This document shows positions 24,979-34,525 of a DNA stretch of 64,000 nucleotides, one piece after another. A program made the position numbers and the translations under genes. The DNA lies in NCBI GenBank assembly GCA_945957605.1, contig CAMFLR010000019.1, positions 62,001 to 126,000 of the forward strand, read 5' to 3'. This stretch comes from an uncultured Isosphaeraceae bacterium (GTDB taxonomy: Bacteria > Planctomycetota > Planctomycetia > Isosphaerales > Isosphaeraceae). Every line of letters starts with the position of its first letter. The first letter of the stretch is position 1. The notes under the pieces were generated by a model. The model made no database searches and was not told where the DNA came from. It worked only from the letters and a program-made list of their open reading frames with translations.

Positions 24979-26643
24979 TCAAGCAATATCGGATTCGAGT
25001 TCGGGATGAAGATCGAGCGTCGCGGGGGCAGGTGCTGAAGGCGGTTGTGCATCGAACAGCAGCGAAACTCGCGCCGGATCGGGCGGCGGCGTGACCAGCG
25101 AGCCAATCACTCCCGCGATGAATGACGACAGCAAGCCCCAGATCACCGGTTCAAAGCCGAGCAAATAATATGCGCCGAAGCCGTTGGATGACGGTTTCGC
25201 GCCGATCATTTGATCGACCTCTTGGTGGCCGAGGATCGATCCATAGACGTAAAGTGCCATCGTTACAGCCGCGCCGGTGAGCATCGCCGCGAGTGCCCCT
25301 TGCGCGTTCGCTCGCCGCCAGAATGCGCCGAGGAGTGCGGGCATGAGGAAGACGGACGCCATTCCGCCGCTCGCAAAGACGACGATGAGTTGCAGGAAAT
25401 CGGGCGGCTTGAGTGCAAAGATTCCCACCACGAGACCGACGACAACCGTCGCCGCATAGCTCGCGCGGGCAATCTCGCGCTCGGTCGCTGCAGGTCGAAT
25501 GAATCGCTGATAAACGTCACGCACAAGGCCCGACGAGATGATCAACAAGAATCCCGAAACCGTCGACAGGACTGCACCGTAAGGCGCCGCGAGAATGAGG
25601 CCTGCGAGATAGGGATTCGCCAGTGTAACGACCATGCGCGGCATAACTTCATCAGAGTTCGTCAGGCCCGGCATGATCGATCGCGAGCAGACGAAAATGA
25701 GGATCAGCGGGATGTACACGAGCATGTTGTACACGGTGAGGTACAACATCGAGTATCGCAACGTGCGCGTGTCGCGGAACGCCATGAGGCGGACCATCGT
25801 CGATGGCTGGCCCATGCCGCTGATCGCCCACATCACGAAGAACGAAATCGACATCGTGAGCGGATGAAACGCACGCCCCGCGCCCGGGCCGAAACCGAAT
25901 CCATCACCGGCGATTTCCATCCCCTTGAGCGTGGCCATCTCGAGCCCGCCCGCCTTGGAAATGGCCAAGGGCAGCATGATCAGCACGCCAATCGCCATGA
26001 TGATCGACTGAAAAACGTCGGTCCAGATCGCCGCCAAGAACCCGCCGTAGGCTGTGTATGCGACGACCGTCGTCGTGAAGATCAGCAGACCGATCACATA
26101 GCCCTTATCGAGGGTGACCGCGAAGTTTTCGACATTCGCCCAGTCGTAGGTTGACGACGGCAGAACGATCTTCATCAAGACGCCGCCCGCCTTGAACTGG
26201 GCGACGAGAAAGCAACTCAGGAAGAAGATGATGAAGAGGCTCGTAAGCAAGCCGAGTAGCGGGCTACCGAAGCGTTCGCGAAAGAGATCGGGCAGGGTGA
26301 TGGCGCCTGTGCGTCGCGAGAGATGGCCGATGCGCTTGCCGAGGACGCCGAGGACCGTCAGCGGCGCCACCATGTAGGAGGCGATCCACAGGCCAACAAC
26401 CCAGCCATATTGATAGACGAATGACGGAAAGCCGAGGAACGTGCCGCCGCTCATGACGGCGGCAGTAAGCGCGACGGCGAATGCGCCTAGGGATCGGTTC
26501 CCCAGAAAATACTTCTGAAGGAAGCCCGCTTTTTTGCTCGAAACGAGGTTTGCGACTACACCAAGGCCGAGCGAGACCGCCGTGAAAATCGCCAGCGCAG
26601 CGAGCGTTGCGGGATGCGTGGGAATGGCGTTGTTGTTATCCAC
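24979..26643 (-). CDS. Sodium:solute symporter (SSS family, PanF-like)
   Basis: 554 residues from a GTG at 26643 that has AAGGAGG at the right distance and overlaps the upstream stop by 8 bases; the longer ATG start at 26709 lies inside the upstream gene. About 13 hydrophobic segments. Family signatures include 'FLGNRSLGAFAVALTAAVMSGGTFLGFPSFVYQYGW', 'TGAITLPDLFRERFGSPLLG' and 'AYTAYGGFLAAIWTDVFQSIIM'. It should import an organic solute with sodium. The small YhdT-like gene directly upstream mirrors the yhdT-panF pair of enterobacteria, which argues for the PanF branch, but the downstream nitrilase-family gene suggests a different or broader substrate than pantothenate. Confidence 0.9.
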   Translation of the reverse strand: MDNNNAIPTHPATLAALAIFTAVSLGLGVVANLVSSKKAGFLQKYFLGNRSLGAFAVALTAAVMSGGTFLGFPSFVYQYGWVVGLWIASYMVAPLTVLGVLGKRIGHLSRRTGAITLPDLFRERFGSPLLGLLTSLFIIFFLSCFLVAQFKAGGVLMKIVLPSSTYDWANVENFAVTLDKGYVIGLLIFTTTVVAYTAYGGFLAAIWTDVFQSIIMAIGVLIMLPLAISKAGGLEMATLKGMEIAGDGFGFGPGAGRAFHPLTMSISFFVMWAISGMGQPSTMVRLMAFRDTRTLRYSMLYLTVYNMLVYIPLILIFVCSRSIMPGLTNSDEVMPRMVVTLANPYLAGLILAAPYGAVLSTVSGFLLIISSGLVRDVYQRFIRPAATEREIARASYAATVVVGLVVGIFALKPPDFLQLIVVFASGGMASVFLMPALLGAFWRRANAQGALAAMLTGAAVTMALYVYGSILGHQEVDQMIGAKPSSNGFGAYYLLGFEPVIWGLLSSFIAGVIGSLVTPPPDPARVSLLFDAQPPSAPAPATLDLHPELESDIA

Positions 26644-26968
26644 CAACGCCTCCTTCGCGGATATCGCTTTCAAGCTCGGCCGTATGGTCGTAGCCGAGGT
26701 CGTCGTCAACGACGTACCAGCCCGCGAACCAGAACGTGAACACCGCGCACACGACCCACGGAACCAGATAGCCCCACACGACCCACGAGGGGACGCCGAA
26801 GATCATGTTCAAGTCAGCTTTGGTGAGCTGTTGTCCCTCGCGAATGTAGCCGAAGAAATACGAATAGGCGCAGCAATACGTCGTTGCGGCGAGCCACGTC
26901 AGCCCGATGATGATCGCCTCCCTGCGCGAGTTCCGGAGCAGGGGATCGGTATGGTGCGGTTGGGACAT
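26636..26968 (-). CDS. YhdT-like (DUF997) small membrane protein
   Basis: 110 residues with two membrane helices ('AIIIGLTWLAATTYCCAYSYFFGYI' and 'VVWGYLVPWVVCAVFTFWFAGWYVV') separated by a loop with 'MIFGVPSWVVWG', the DUF997 pattern. Acidic C-terminus. Members are found next to SSS transporters, and here the gene overlaps the symporter by 8 bases, so it is probably a partner subunit or assembly factor. The start at 26968 is the first ATG of a compact frame. First gene of the likely minus-strand operon. Confidence 0.8.
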   Translation of the reverse strand: MSQPHHTDPLLRNSRREAIIIGLTWLAATTYCCAYSYFFGYIREGQQLTKADLNMIFGVPSWVVWGYLVPWVVCAVFTFWFAGWYVVDDDLGYDHTAELESDIREGGVGG

Positions 26969-27075
26969 AAGCGGAGGGGCTCCGGAGGGCAGGCCCGCGG
27001 ACGAGCGGCAGGCGATGAACGGGAGGGCATGCCATTTGTCGCATGCCTGGCGCTCAGATGCAAGCGGGTGACGCC

Positions 27076-29319
27076 TTAGTGCGTCGCCGGCTTGAGCGCC
27101 GACTCGAAGAACTGCACCAGCCGTTCCACCTCGTGGATGCGATTCACCGGCTTGCGCGACGAATGCCGTTCTTCCGGCATCGGTAAAATCTCGAAATTCT
27201 TTCCCGCCGCGACGAGTGCGCTTACCATTCGTGCAGTGTGACGGAAGTGTACGTTTTCATCGATCAAACCGTGCATAATGAGCAATTTGCCTTTCAACTG
27301 CCCCGCACTCGCAATCGCCGATGATCGCTTGTAGCCTTCGGGATTCTTTTCGGGCGTGCTCATATATCGTTCGGTGTAGCACGTGTCGTAGCCATCCCAG
27401 TCGGTCACCGGCGCTTCGGCGACACCCGTGTGGAATGTCTCGGGAGCAATCAGCAGGCAACGAAGCGACATATATCCGCCGTAACTGCGACCGTTCACAC
27501 CGACGCGGCTGGCATCGATCTCGGGCTTTTGACTCGTGATGAATTTCACACCATCGACCTGATCATGAACTTCGGGTGTGCCCATATCGCGATGGATCGC
27601 CGACTCGAACTTCAAGCCGCGCCGGGCCGATCCGCGGTTGTCCATCTTCCAGACCGCGAAACCGCGCTGCGTGAAATACTGCGCCCGCAGATCGGCCGTC
27701 ATCCCCCATGCGTTGTTGACGTACTGCACGTGCGGGCCGCCGTAGAGCATGACAATCAGCGGGGCCTTGTCACCAAGAGCCTTCGATCGCGGTGCGTAAT
27801 ACGCGCCGTGCATCGTTTCGCCGTCGCGGTTTTTGAATGTCAACAGTTCGGGCGCCGGCAGGTCGAGAGATTCGAGCCGAGGATCTTTCGACGCGTCATC
27901 GAGCGTCGTCAAGATCTTGCCGTCGCGGTCCCGCACGCGAGTGATGGGAGGATGATTGAGATCGGAAAACGTATCGACAAACGTATTGCCATCAGGCGCA
28001 ACAACACATTTGTGCGTTCCGGGCTCCGGAGTGACGCGTGTGATTTCGCCGCTATCGATTGACACCCGATAGAGCTGAGCTTCGAGTGGCGACGTGGCGT
28101 TGCTCGTGAACCAGACTTCCCGGCGAGCGGTATCGACGGCGTCGATTCCGTCGACGACGAAATCGCCTTTCGTCAGTGTCGAAAGTACTTCGCCATCTTT
28201 ATCAATCAGCTCGATCTGCTTGAATCCGCTCCGCTCGCTCACCCAGAGGAATTGCCCCTTGGAAAGCGGTTGGAAGTCATGATGGAGATTGATCCAGGAT
28301 GCCGATTTTTCGGTGAGCAGCCATTGGGTCTGGCCAGTGCGGGCGTTGATTCGAATGACGTTCAGCTCGTTCTGTTCGCGCTGGAGAATCTGCACGACGA
28401 TATCGCGCGGTGATTCCCAATCGACACGCGCGACATAATAATCGCGGCCGGGTTGTTCGAGGTCGAGCCACGTCGTCTCTCCGCCCGTTGCCGCGACCAC
28501 GCCGAGTTTGATCTTGGCGTTGGGACCGCCGGGGAAGGGATAGCGGTGGGTCTCGACCGAAGGTTTCGCCGCGCCGTCGTGCACGATTGAGTAAAGCGGA
28601 ATCAGGCGTTCATCTGTTTCTTGATAGACGATGTGCGTGCCATCGGGCGACCACCAGTAGCCGGTGTGGCGGTCCATCTCTTCTTGTGCCATGAACTCGG
28701 CGACGCCGTGAGAAATCCCTTCGGTCGCGCCGTGGCTGAGCTGTGTTTCTTTCTTGGTGGCGAGGTCGATGACGTACAGTTCGTTCTCGCGAACGAAGGC
28801 GACCTTCGAGCCATCGGGGCTGAGTTTAGGATCAATTTCGGGGCCGGGCGTGTCGGTCAGGCGCTCGAGCGGACCGGTGCCACGCTGGAGGTAAAGATTG
28901 CTATTGAGAGGAATCACCGCGACGTCCACATTCTTGGCGTGAACGACGGTTGTGATGCCAGTATCAACCTGCCGCATTCGTTCGCGTCGCAGCGCTTCTT
29001 CGGGGGAAACGTTCGCGTCGGTATTGCCTGCCCCGGGAGGCTTGGCGATGACGGTCGCGGGCTTGCCGCCTCGCACGTCGAGGCGCCAGAGAACGCGGTC
29101 GAGCGATGTGCCTTCTGATTTCAGGAACGAAACCGCGGAGCTATCGGGCGTGTATTCGATGCCGCCCGGGACGACTGTGCCGGGCGCTGGACGCTTGGCG
29201 ACGGTGGCGACATCGAGTGGTTTTGACTTCGGTTTCGAATCGGCGGCGTGCGACACTTCCGCTCCCGTAAAAATTCCCAGGAAGAGGGCGAGCGAAACGG
29301 TGCGCGGCGAAAACGGCAT
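27076..29319 (-). CDS. Secreted prolyl oligopeptidase-family peptidase (DPP IV-like)
   Basis: 747 residues from the ATG at 29319 (GAGGGAAC upstream); an ATG at 29334 has no such site. Signal peptide at 1-25 ('MPFSPRTVSLALFLGIFTGAEVSHA'). An eight-bladed-propeller-like region fills residues 60-480 ('LSPDGSKVAFVRENELYVIDLATKKETQL', 'MDRHTGYWWSPDGTHIVYQETDE', typical of DPP IV). The C-terminal alpha/beta-hydrolase domain has the triad S612 in 'GRSYGGYM', D687 in 'GLIDENV' and H719 in 'PEERHSS'. 'AQEEMDRHTGYWWSPD' carries the Glu pair that binds the substrate N-terminus in DPP IV. It probably removes dipeptides from proline-containing peptides in the periplasm. Confidence 0.9.
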   Translation of the reverse strand: MPFSPRTVSLALFLGIFTGAEVSHAADSKPKSKPLDVATVAKRPAPGTVVPGGIEYTPDSSAVSFLKSEGTSLDRVLWRLDVRGGKPATVIAKPPGAGNTDANVSPEEALRRERMRQVDTGITTVVHAKNVDVAVIPLNSNLYLQRGTGPLERLTDTPGPEIDPKLSPDGSKVAFVRENELYVIDLATKKETQLSHGATEGISHGVAEFMAQEEMDRHTGYWWSPDGTHIVYQETDERLIPLYSIVHDGAAKPSVETHRYPFPGGPNAKIKLGVVAATGGETTWLDLEQPGRDYYVARVDWESPRDIVVQILQREQNELNVIRINARTGQTQWLLTEKSASWINLHHDFQPLSKGQFLWVSERSGFKQIELIDKDGEVLSTLTKGDFVVDGIDAVDTARREVWFTSNATSPLEAQLYRVSIDSGEITRVTPEPGTHKCVVAPDGNTFVDTFSDLNHPPITRVRDRDGKILTTLDDASKDPRLESLDLPAPELLTFKNRDGETMHGAYYAPRSKALGDKAPLIVMLYGGPHVQYVNNAWGMTADLRAQYFTQRGFAVWKMDNRGSARRGLKFESAIHRDMGTPEVHDQVDGVKFITSQKPEIDASRVGVNGRSYGGYMSLRCLLIAPETFHTGVAEAPVTDWDGYDTCYTERYMSTPEKNPEGYKRSSAIASAGQLKGKLLIMHGLIDENVHFRHTARMVSALVAAGKNFEILPMPEERHSSRKPVNRIHEVERLVQFFESALKPATH

Positions 29320-29354
29320 CGCGAGTTCCCTCATCGAAAGGCTAGGTCATGCAA

Positions 29355-29385
29355 GACGGCGCGGCCGAGAACCGGTCGCGCCGTC
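29355..29385 (-). terminator. Candidate hairpin terminator after aldehyde dehydrogenase
   Basis: GACGGCGCG (29355-29363) pairs perfectly with CGCGCCGTC (29377-29385), and inner bases extend the stem to about 12 pairs. It lies 49 bases after the minus-strand stop at 29434 and 21 bases before the peptidase start region. The T-run is weak, so termination is inferred from stem strength and position. Confidence 0.45.
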
Positions 29386-29433
29386 ATTGTCGTTGCAGTC
29401 TGATCTAAAACGATCAATCGGGGCGGACTTACG

Positions 29434-30906
29434 TCAGTTCAGCTTGACCGTCACCGTCTTGGTTTCGGTGTAGTGCTCGAGGGCCGCTTCACCGTTTTCA
29501 CGACCCTGGCCCGACATCTTGAAACCGCCGAACGGCGTCGTCGCGTCAACAACGTGATAGCAGTTCACCCAAACGGTGCCGGCTTTCACGTTCTTGGCGT
29601 AGGTGTGGGCCTTGTCGATGTCCTTGGTCCATATCGCCGCGGCCAGGCCGTAGGTCGTGTTATTGGCGCGGGTGATGACTTCGTTCATCGAGTCGAACGG
29701 CAGCACGCTGACGACCGGGCCAAAGATTTCATCCTTGGCAATCGCCATGTCGTCCTTCACGTTGTCGAAGATCGTCGGGGCGACGAAGTAGCCCTTGTCG
29801 CCTTCGCGCTTGCCGCCGGTGACGAGCTTCGCCCCTTGCTTCTGACCGAGTTCGCAGTAGTGCAGAATCTTGTCGAGCTGCTCCTGCGAAACCTGCGGAC
29901 CTTGCTCCGTGGCGGTGTCGAGCTGATTGCCGACCTTGCGTTCCTTCGCCTTGGCGGCGAGGCGTTCGACAAACTCGCCGTGGATTTTCTTCTCGACGAA
30001 CAGCCGGCTGCCGGCGGTGCAGCACTGGCCGCCGTGGAAGTAAATCGCGTGGAAGGCACCGGCCACGGCGTCGTCGAGATTGGCGTCGGCGAAGATGACG
30101 TTCGGGCTCTTGCCGCCAAGTTCAAACGTGGTGCGCTTGAGCGTATCGGCCGCGGCCTTTTGAATGATCTTCGCGGTATCGACATGCCCGGTGAAGGCGA
30201 TCTTGTCGATGCCCGGGTGGGTCACCATCGCCGCGCCGGCGGTTTCGCCGAAACCATTGATGATGTTGATCACGCCGTTGGGAATTCCGGCCTCCTGGGC
30301 CAGCTCGCCAATCCGAAGCGCGGTGAGTGGAGTTTGCTCGGCCGGCTTGAGCACGATCGTGTTGCCGCAGGCGAGCGCGGGGCCGAACTTCCACGCGAGC
30401 ATGAGCAGCGGGAAATTCCAGGGGATGATTTGTCCAACAACGCCCACCGGCTGGCGGAGCGTGTACGACAGGAAGTTGCCGCGAACGGGAACGGTCTTAC
30501 CTTCAATCTTGTCGGCCCAGCCGGCGTAGTAGCGGAGGGTGTTGACGACGCCGCCGAGGTCGCCGATCGAGTCGGTGATGATCTTGCCGCAGTTCAGCGA
30601 TTCGAGCGCGGCGAGCTCTTCGGCATTTTTCTCGACGAGGTCGGCCAGCGCGAACATGAGGTTGCCGCGATCGGCGGCGTCCATCGTGGCCCAGGGACCG
30701 GTTTCGAGCGCCCTACGCGCGGCGGTGACGGCTTTATCAACGTCGGCGGCTGTGCCGGCGGCAACCTCGGCAATCACGTCGCCGGTCGCGGGGTCATACG
30801 TTTCGAACTTGCCTCCCTCGGCGGCATCAACCCAGCGGCCGTCGATCAACAGCTTCGTCTGATGAATGGCGGGACGAGCGGGGGCTTTCAGGAGAGCTTG
30901 AGCCAT
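29434..30906 (-). CDS. NAD(P)-dependent aldehyde dehydrogenase
   Basis: 490 residues from the ATG at 30906, the usual length; the frame continues upstream to 31047 but this start matches the family. Conserved residues: N164 in 'PWNFPL', K187 and E190 in 'LKPAEQTP', 'GFGETAGAAM' and 'FTGHVDTAKII' for the dinucleotide, general base E262 in 'FELGGKSPN', and catalytic C296 in 'GGQCCTAGSR'. It oxidises an aldehyde to the acid in the cytoplasm, in the betaine/retinal-type group by sequence feel. No neighbouring gene points to the substrate. The long plus-strand frame covering it is a shadow. Confidence 0.93.
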   Translation of the reverse strand: MAQALLKAPARPAIHQTKLLIDGRWVDAAEGGKFETYDPATGDVIAEVAAGTAADVDKAVTAARRALETGPWATMDAADRGNLMFALADLVEKNAEELAALESLNCGKIITDSIGDLGGVVNTLRYYAGWADKIEGKTVPVRGNFLSYTLRQPVGVVGQIIPWNFPLLMLAWKFGPALACGNTIVLKPAEQTPLTALRIGELAQEAGIPNGVINIINGFGETAGAAMVTHPGIDKIAFTGHVDTAKIIQKAAADTLKRTTFELGGKSPNVIFADANLDDAVAGAFHAIYFHGGQCCTAGSRLFVEKKIHGEFVERLAAKAKERKVGNQLDTATEQGPQVSQEQLDKILHYCELGQKQGAKLVTGGKREGDKGYFVAPTIFDNVKDDMAIAKDEIFGPVVSVLPFDSMNEVITRANNTTYGLAAAIWTKDIDKAHTYAKNVKAGTVWVNCYHVVDATTPFGGFKMSGQGRENGEAALEHYTETKTVTVKLN

Positions 30907-31079
30907 GAGAGGTTTTCCCTGGAAAAACAAGCAAATAACAATGCGCAACGGCGCTACACGCCGAGTTCCCCTCGGTTTTGGGGAGAATCGCATCGTGATG
31001 GAGGAGAAGGCGATTGTCAAGCGTTCAGGGCGTGCCGGAGGCTTCAATCATCGGCCAGCAGCACGCCCGAGCGAATCGC

Positions 31080-34000
31080 TTACTTCTTGGCGTCGATCTC
31101 CGCGAGCCACTCTTGCGCGAGCAGCTTGTGCACGGGATGCGACCTGAACGATTTGAGCACTTCGTTCAGCAGCGGCCGGGCCAGATTTCCGTTGGCATGA
31201 TCGATAAGGAAGCGCGACGCAATCATCTGGTGACTCGGCCGGTTTTCCTCGGGCAACGCGTCGATGAGTTTCGTCAGCGCAGCGGGATCAACCGGCTTTT
31301 TGGCACCATCTGCGAACCAGTCGCGGAAGAATTGCATGAACGCGGCCGATTTCGGCATCTGCGACGCAAGCTCGGTCGTGCAAGATTTGATCAACTCGTC
31401 GCGCCGTTCGGTCTTGCCGAGTTGATCGGCAAACGCAGCGGTGAGGCGGCTCATCGCGAGCGCTTTCTCTGCCTTCGCTCCCTGGTCAAACGTGGCAAAC
31501 GCCTTATCCCGATCGCCTTCCGCCATCTGGAAGAAGCCGACTCGGAGCGGAGCGGGACCGTTGGGCTGACCGGACGTCCTGGCGACAACGGTCTGGGCCA
31601 GCGCACGCGCCTGAGCGAGTTCCGGCCGCTTGTGCAGCCTGCAGAAGTAGTACCAGCTATCCCAACCAGTGGCCGGATAGCGCATGGCGAGCCGCTCGTG
31701 GAGTTCGGCGGCTTCCTCCCATTCTTTCAGTCCTTCGGAGCAATTGATGGCGCATTGAATCGCCCACGAAGCCCAGGTTTCGGCTGCAGAATTGGCGTAG
31801 GGTTTTGCTTCTTTGAACTTATTTTCGCCCATCAGAGCGTTGGCGATCATCACCTCGACGTTTGCCTTGTCGAGGCCCTTGTCTTCGCCCTTGGCGAGAT
31901 ACTCGTCGAGTGTCGCTCGCCACTGTGTCTTATCGCCACTTGCGAAGTAGACCTCGGCGAGTTTGGTGTAGCCCCACTTGTCGGGCGACATCGCAACGTA
32001 CGACTTGAGCACGCGGATGGCGTCTTCCTTGTGGTTTTCTTCGACGTATTTTAGAGCGATCGCTGCCAGAAGCTCGGGGGAGTGTTTGACGGTTTTTTCC
32101 CACTCGCCGGCCTTATCGCGCACGCTCGCCCAGTTGTGTTGCACGAGTTGACTTTTCGCCATAGCCGACTTCGGCGCCACCGCTTCAAGCCGACGTGCTG
32201 CGCGATTGTTCATGTCTGCAAGATTTGTGGATGCGTCTTCACTCAGGTCGGGAAAAATCGCCTCGCAGTGCCGCACAGCGTAATGATAGCCGTGCCACGC
32301 GGGAACGAGCTTTTGCATCGTATCGATCATGTTGTATTCTTGCGGCTCCAGGTCGTCGTACGGCAGCCTTTGAGCGAAAAGCTGGAAATCCTTCTGAGCT
32401 TCGCGAGTTTGCACCGCCATCGACTGGAGATAGAGGAAATAACGGTGCTTTTCGACATCCGGACGTGCAGCCGTCCAGAATTCGTCAGCCGGCACCGCCA
32501 GCATCCGAGTCATGAAGTAGAGCCGGCGATAGACGTGCACGAACTGGGTTTCACGAATCAGGTGGCCCAGCATGCTCCACGATGGTTCGTTGCGATCTTC
32601 CGACTTCGATAGAGCAGCAGCGATGTTCGCTCCGTCGGCCCCATCGTCGATGAGCTTGCGCACGTCAGTCGGCAGCGTGGGCATCGCTATGAGCCGTTCT
32701 TTGAGCGATTTCTCAAGGATCGTCGGTGCGACAAGTGTGAACTCGCTCATTCCTTTAAGTCCCGAACCCGCACAAATGGCGTCGTGAGCGAGGTAGCATT
32801 CGGGTTGAAGTGAAACAACTTCCTGTGCTGCGGCGCGGGCAGGTGCGGAGCGACTCGGAAACCGCACGATCGCGAATTTCAGCAGCGCAACGAGTGGTTT
32901 GAGCGACTTTTCATCAGTCCAGAGCTTTTCCACTTCGTCGTTGATGCACGCCTGAAGATAGGGCGCCCAGGGTGGAGGCGGGGTGGAACCCGCGATGGCG
33001 GCGGCCTTGTCGAGATCTTCCTGCGTCTCTTGCATCATGCCGACAAGCGTCCGCACGAACGCGCGATTCCAGTAACCTTGCGGTGCATTCGGCTCGCGAG
33101 CAATCTGGCGTTCGGCGTAAAGCAATGCACGCGCTTTGAATGCGCGATGTGCAGGATTCCAGTGATATTCGGAAAGCATGCCGAGCATTGAGTAACCACG
33201 CGCCAGTGCGCCGAGACGCTCGGGAGATTCGCCGTCCTTGCGAATGGCATCGTGCAGGTCACGAATGGCGCTGAAGTGCTCAAACATACTGAGCGACGAT
33301 TGCCGTTCGTCGGTTTTTTCAGGAACTGCGGCGCTTGATGTCACTGAATTCGCCTGGCCCTTGAGACCAAGTTTTTTGAGTTCGCGAGGAAACTCCTTGT
33401 GCGTCAGCGACTCGGCGAACGACGCAACGGACGAGACCATCCGCTCCGGCGCAGGTTCCTTGTCCATCGTGTGCTTGCCGACGGTTTCAATGTCATTTTC
33501 GAGTCTGCGTTCGATGAGCGTCGTTCCCGGCTGATGCTGGCCAGGATTATCGCGCTCGGGAAAGAGCGAGATCAGCTCGACGACGGCTCCGCCCTGAAAT
33601 GGACTGACAGCGTCGTCGAGGAGTTCGTCATGCGTCGCCGCGCCGAGTTCATCGCGCGCAGCAATGAGCATGGCCTGACGTACCAGTTCGCGGCAGAGTA
33701 GTCCCAGGTGCGCGTAATCGGCGGTTTGCTCGTTAATTCCTAGGCCGCGCGGCCGTCCCAAATGAACCGTCATTCGTGGGTCGCTTGCGCTGCCTTCGGT
33801 CTGAATCGTGATCATGCTGCGATATGCGCCGTCCAACGTGGGCGGACCGCTTTTCGCCTGGCCGCCGCTGAAGAATTCTTCGGGCGTGTTGCGATAAATC
33901 ACCGCGCCGGCAACCGCAATCGTTCCCAGCAAAATGCCAAGCACCGCAAGCGTGCGCACACCTTTCGATTTTGCAGTCGAAGCGGCCTTGGCCGGCTCTG

Positions 34001-34106
34001 CGGCGGGCTTGCTGCAATGCGGGCAGGGGGGTGCAGTTGCATCGGCCGGCGCAGGTTCGTCCTGCCTCCGACCGCAATGCGGACAAGTCTCTTCAACGCG
34101 CGACAT
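31080..34106 (-). CDS. Large zinc-ribbon, single-pass, TPR-like repeat protein
   Basis: 1008 residues. C8, C11, C28 and C31 ('CPHCGRR...CPHCSKP') make a zinc ribbon at the cytoplasmic N-terminus. A membrane helix follows at about 51-70 ('RTLAVLGILLGTIAVAGAVIY'). The rest is helical with TPR-like units ('RLGALARGYSMLGMLSEYHWNPAHRAFKARALLYAERQIA', 'EDAIRVLKSYVAMSPDKWGYTKLAEVYFASGDKTQWRATLDEYLAKG'). Such proteins act as scaffolds; no catalytic motif is visible. A potential promoter region of 420 bases lies upstream and is shared, divergently, with the metal-responsive-looking operon to the right. Function is unknown. Confidence 0.75.
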   Translation of the reverse strand: MSRVEETCPHCGRRQDEPAPADATAPPCPHCSKPAAEPAKAASTAKSKGVRTLAVLGILLGTIAVAGAVIYRNTPEEFFSGGQAKSGPPTLDGAYRSMITIQTEGSASDPRMTVHLGRPRGLGINEQTADYAHLGLLCRELVRQAMLIAARDELGAATHDELLDDAVSPFQGGAVVELISLFPERDNPGQHQPGTTLIERRLENDIETVGKHTMDKEPAPERMVSSVASFAESLTHKEFPRELKKLGLKGQANSVTSSAAVPEKTDERQSSLSMFEHFSAIRDLHDAIRKDGESPERLGALARGYSMLGMLSEYHWNPAHRAFKARALLYAERQIAREPNAPQGYWNRAFVRTLVGMMQETQEDLDKAAAIAGSTPPPPWAPYLQACINDEVEKLWTDEKSLKPLVALLKFAIVRFPSRSAPARAAAQEVVSLQPECYLAHDAICAGSGLKGMSEFTLVAPTILEKSLKERLIAMPTLPTDVRKLIDDGADGANIAAALSKSEDRNEPSWSMLGHLIRETQFVHVYRRLYFMTRMLAVPADEFWTAARPDVEKHRYFLYLQSMAVQTREAQKDFQLFAQRLPYDDLEPQEYNMIDTMQKLVPAWHGYHYAVRHCEAIFPDLSEDASTNLADMNNRAARRLEAVAPKSAMAKSQLVQHNWASVRDKAGEWEKTVKHSPELLAAIALKYVEENHKEDAIRVLKSYVAMSPDKWGYTKLAEVYFASGDKTQWRATLDEYLAKGEDKGLDKANVEVMIANALMGENKFKEAKPYANSAAETWASWAIQCAINCSEGLKEWEEAAELHERLAMRYPATGWDSWYYFCRLHKRPELAQARALAQTVVARTSGQPNGPAPLRVGFFQMAEGDRDKAFATFDQGAKAEKALAMSRLTAAFADQLGKTERRDELIKSCTTELASQMPKSAAFMQFFRDWFADGAKKPVDPAALTKLIDALPEENRPSHQMIASRFLIDHANGNLARPLLNEVLKSFRSHPVHKLLAQEWLAEIDAKK

Positions 34107-34407
34107 GGGGAGGGCTCCTGTCGGAACACGACGCGACGAATCTGTATGACCAACAACGTCAATGAATGTCGAAAGGCGAAATGCGTTTGGACTGTACGCC
34201 GCTCGACACGTTCATGCAAGGATGCGGTGATCGAAACATGACGATGCGGCGAGCTCGCTAACTCAATCCCTATGAGGACTTACTTCAGTTCGCGCCCCAG
34301 ACGTGCAGCAACCGCAGGTGGACCCAGCAAGTCTCGCGACCACGAAGACTCCCGGAACGGCCTTCAGAACCATTCGCATCCGGCTTCTCCAATCTCAAAA
34401 AACTCGC

Positions 34408-34437
34408 TTGACACCCCCAATCCCAACTCGATAGGAT
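34408..34437 (+). promoter_or_regulatory. Sigma-70-like promoter of the microprotein/DUF1559 operon
   Basis: A perfect TTGACA (34408-34413), 18 bases, TAGGAT (34432-34437). The predicted start of transcription falls about 7-8 bases downstream, at the edge of the palindrome at 34450. The first ATG with a ribosome-binding site is at 34526. Confidence 0.55.
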
Positions 34438-34449
34438 CTTGAACATGAG

Positions 34450-34468
34450 ATTGAGACTCAGTCTCAAT
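34450..34468. promoter_or_regulatory. Perfect palindromic operator with 7-1-7 (Fur-like) geometry
   Basis: ATTGAGACT-C-AGTCTCAAT is a perfect inverted repeat with one central base. Its core TGAGACT-C-AGTCTCA has the 7-1-7 geometry of Fur-family boxes and shares the TGAGA/TCTCA outer bases with several of them. It sits immediately downstream of the -10 box, where a bound repressor would block initiation. Which Fur-family protein (iron, zinc, manganese or peroxide) is not decidable here. Confidence 0.6.
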
Positions 34469-34525
34469 TGAATCGCGAACTGGTCCCTCGCGAGGCTCCG
34501 TCGTTTGAATCTCAAGGACCGCTCC

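Larger units (their letters stand above)
34107..34525. other. Divergent regulatory region
   Basis: 419 bases between the minus-strand TPR protein and the plus-strand microprotein. It holds a good plus-strand promoter (34408-34437) and a perfect 19-base palindrome (34450-34468), both listed separately. No supported gene was found; the frames present lack ribosome-binding sites and domain character. Confidence 0.6.

Noticed and set aside
29473..31200. 575-residue plus-strand open frame
   Set aside because: Antisense to the aldehyde dehydrogenase with all catalytic residues intact; no ribosome-binding site or domain of its own.
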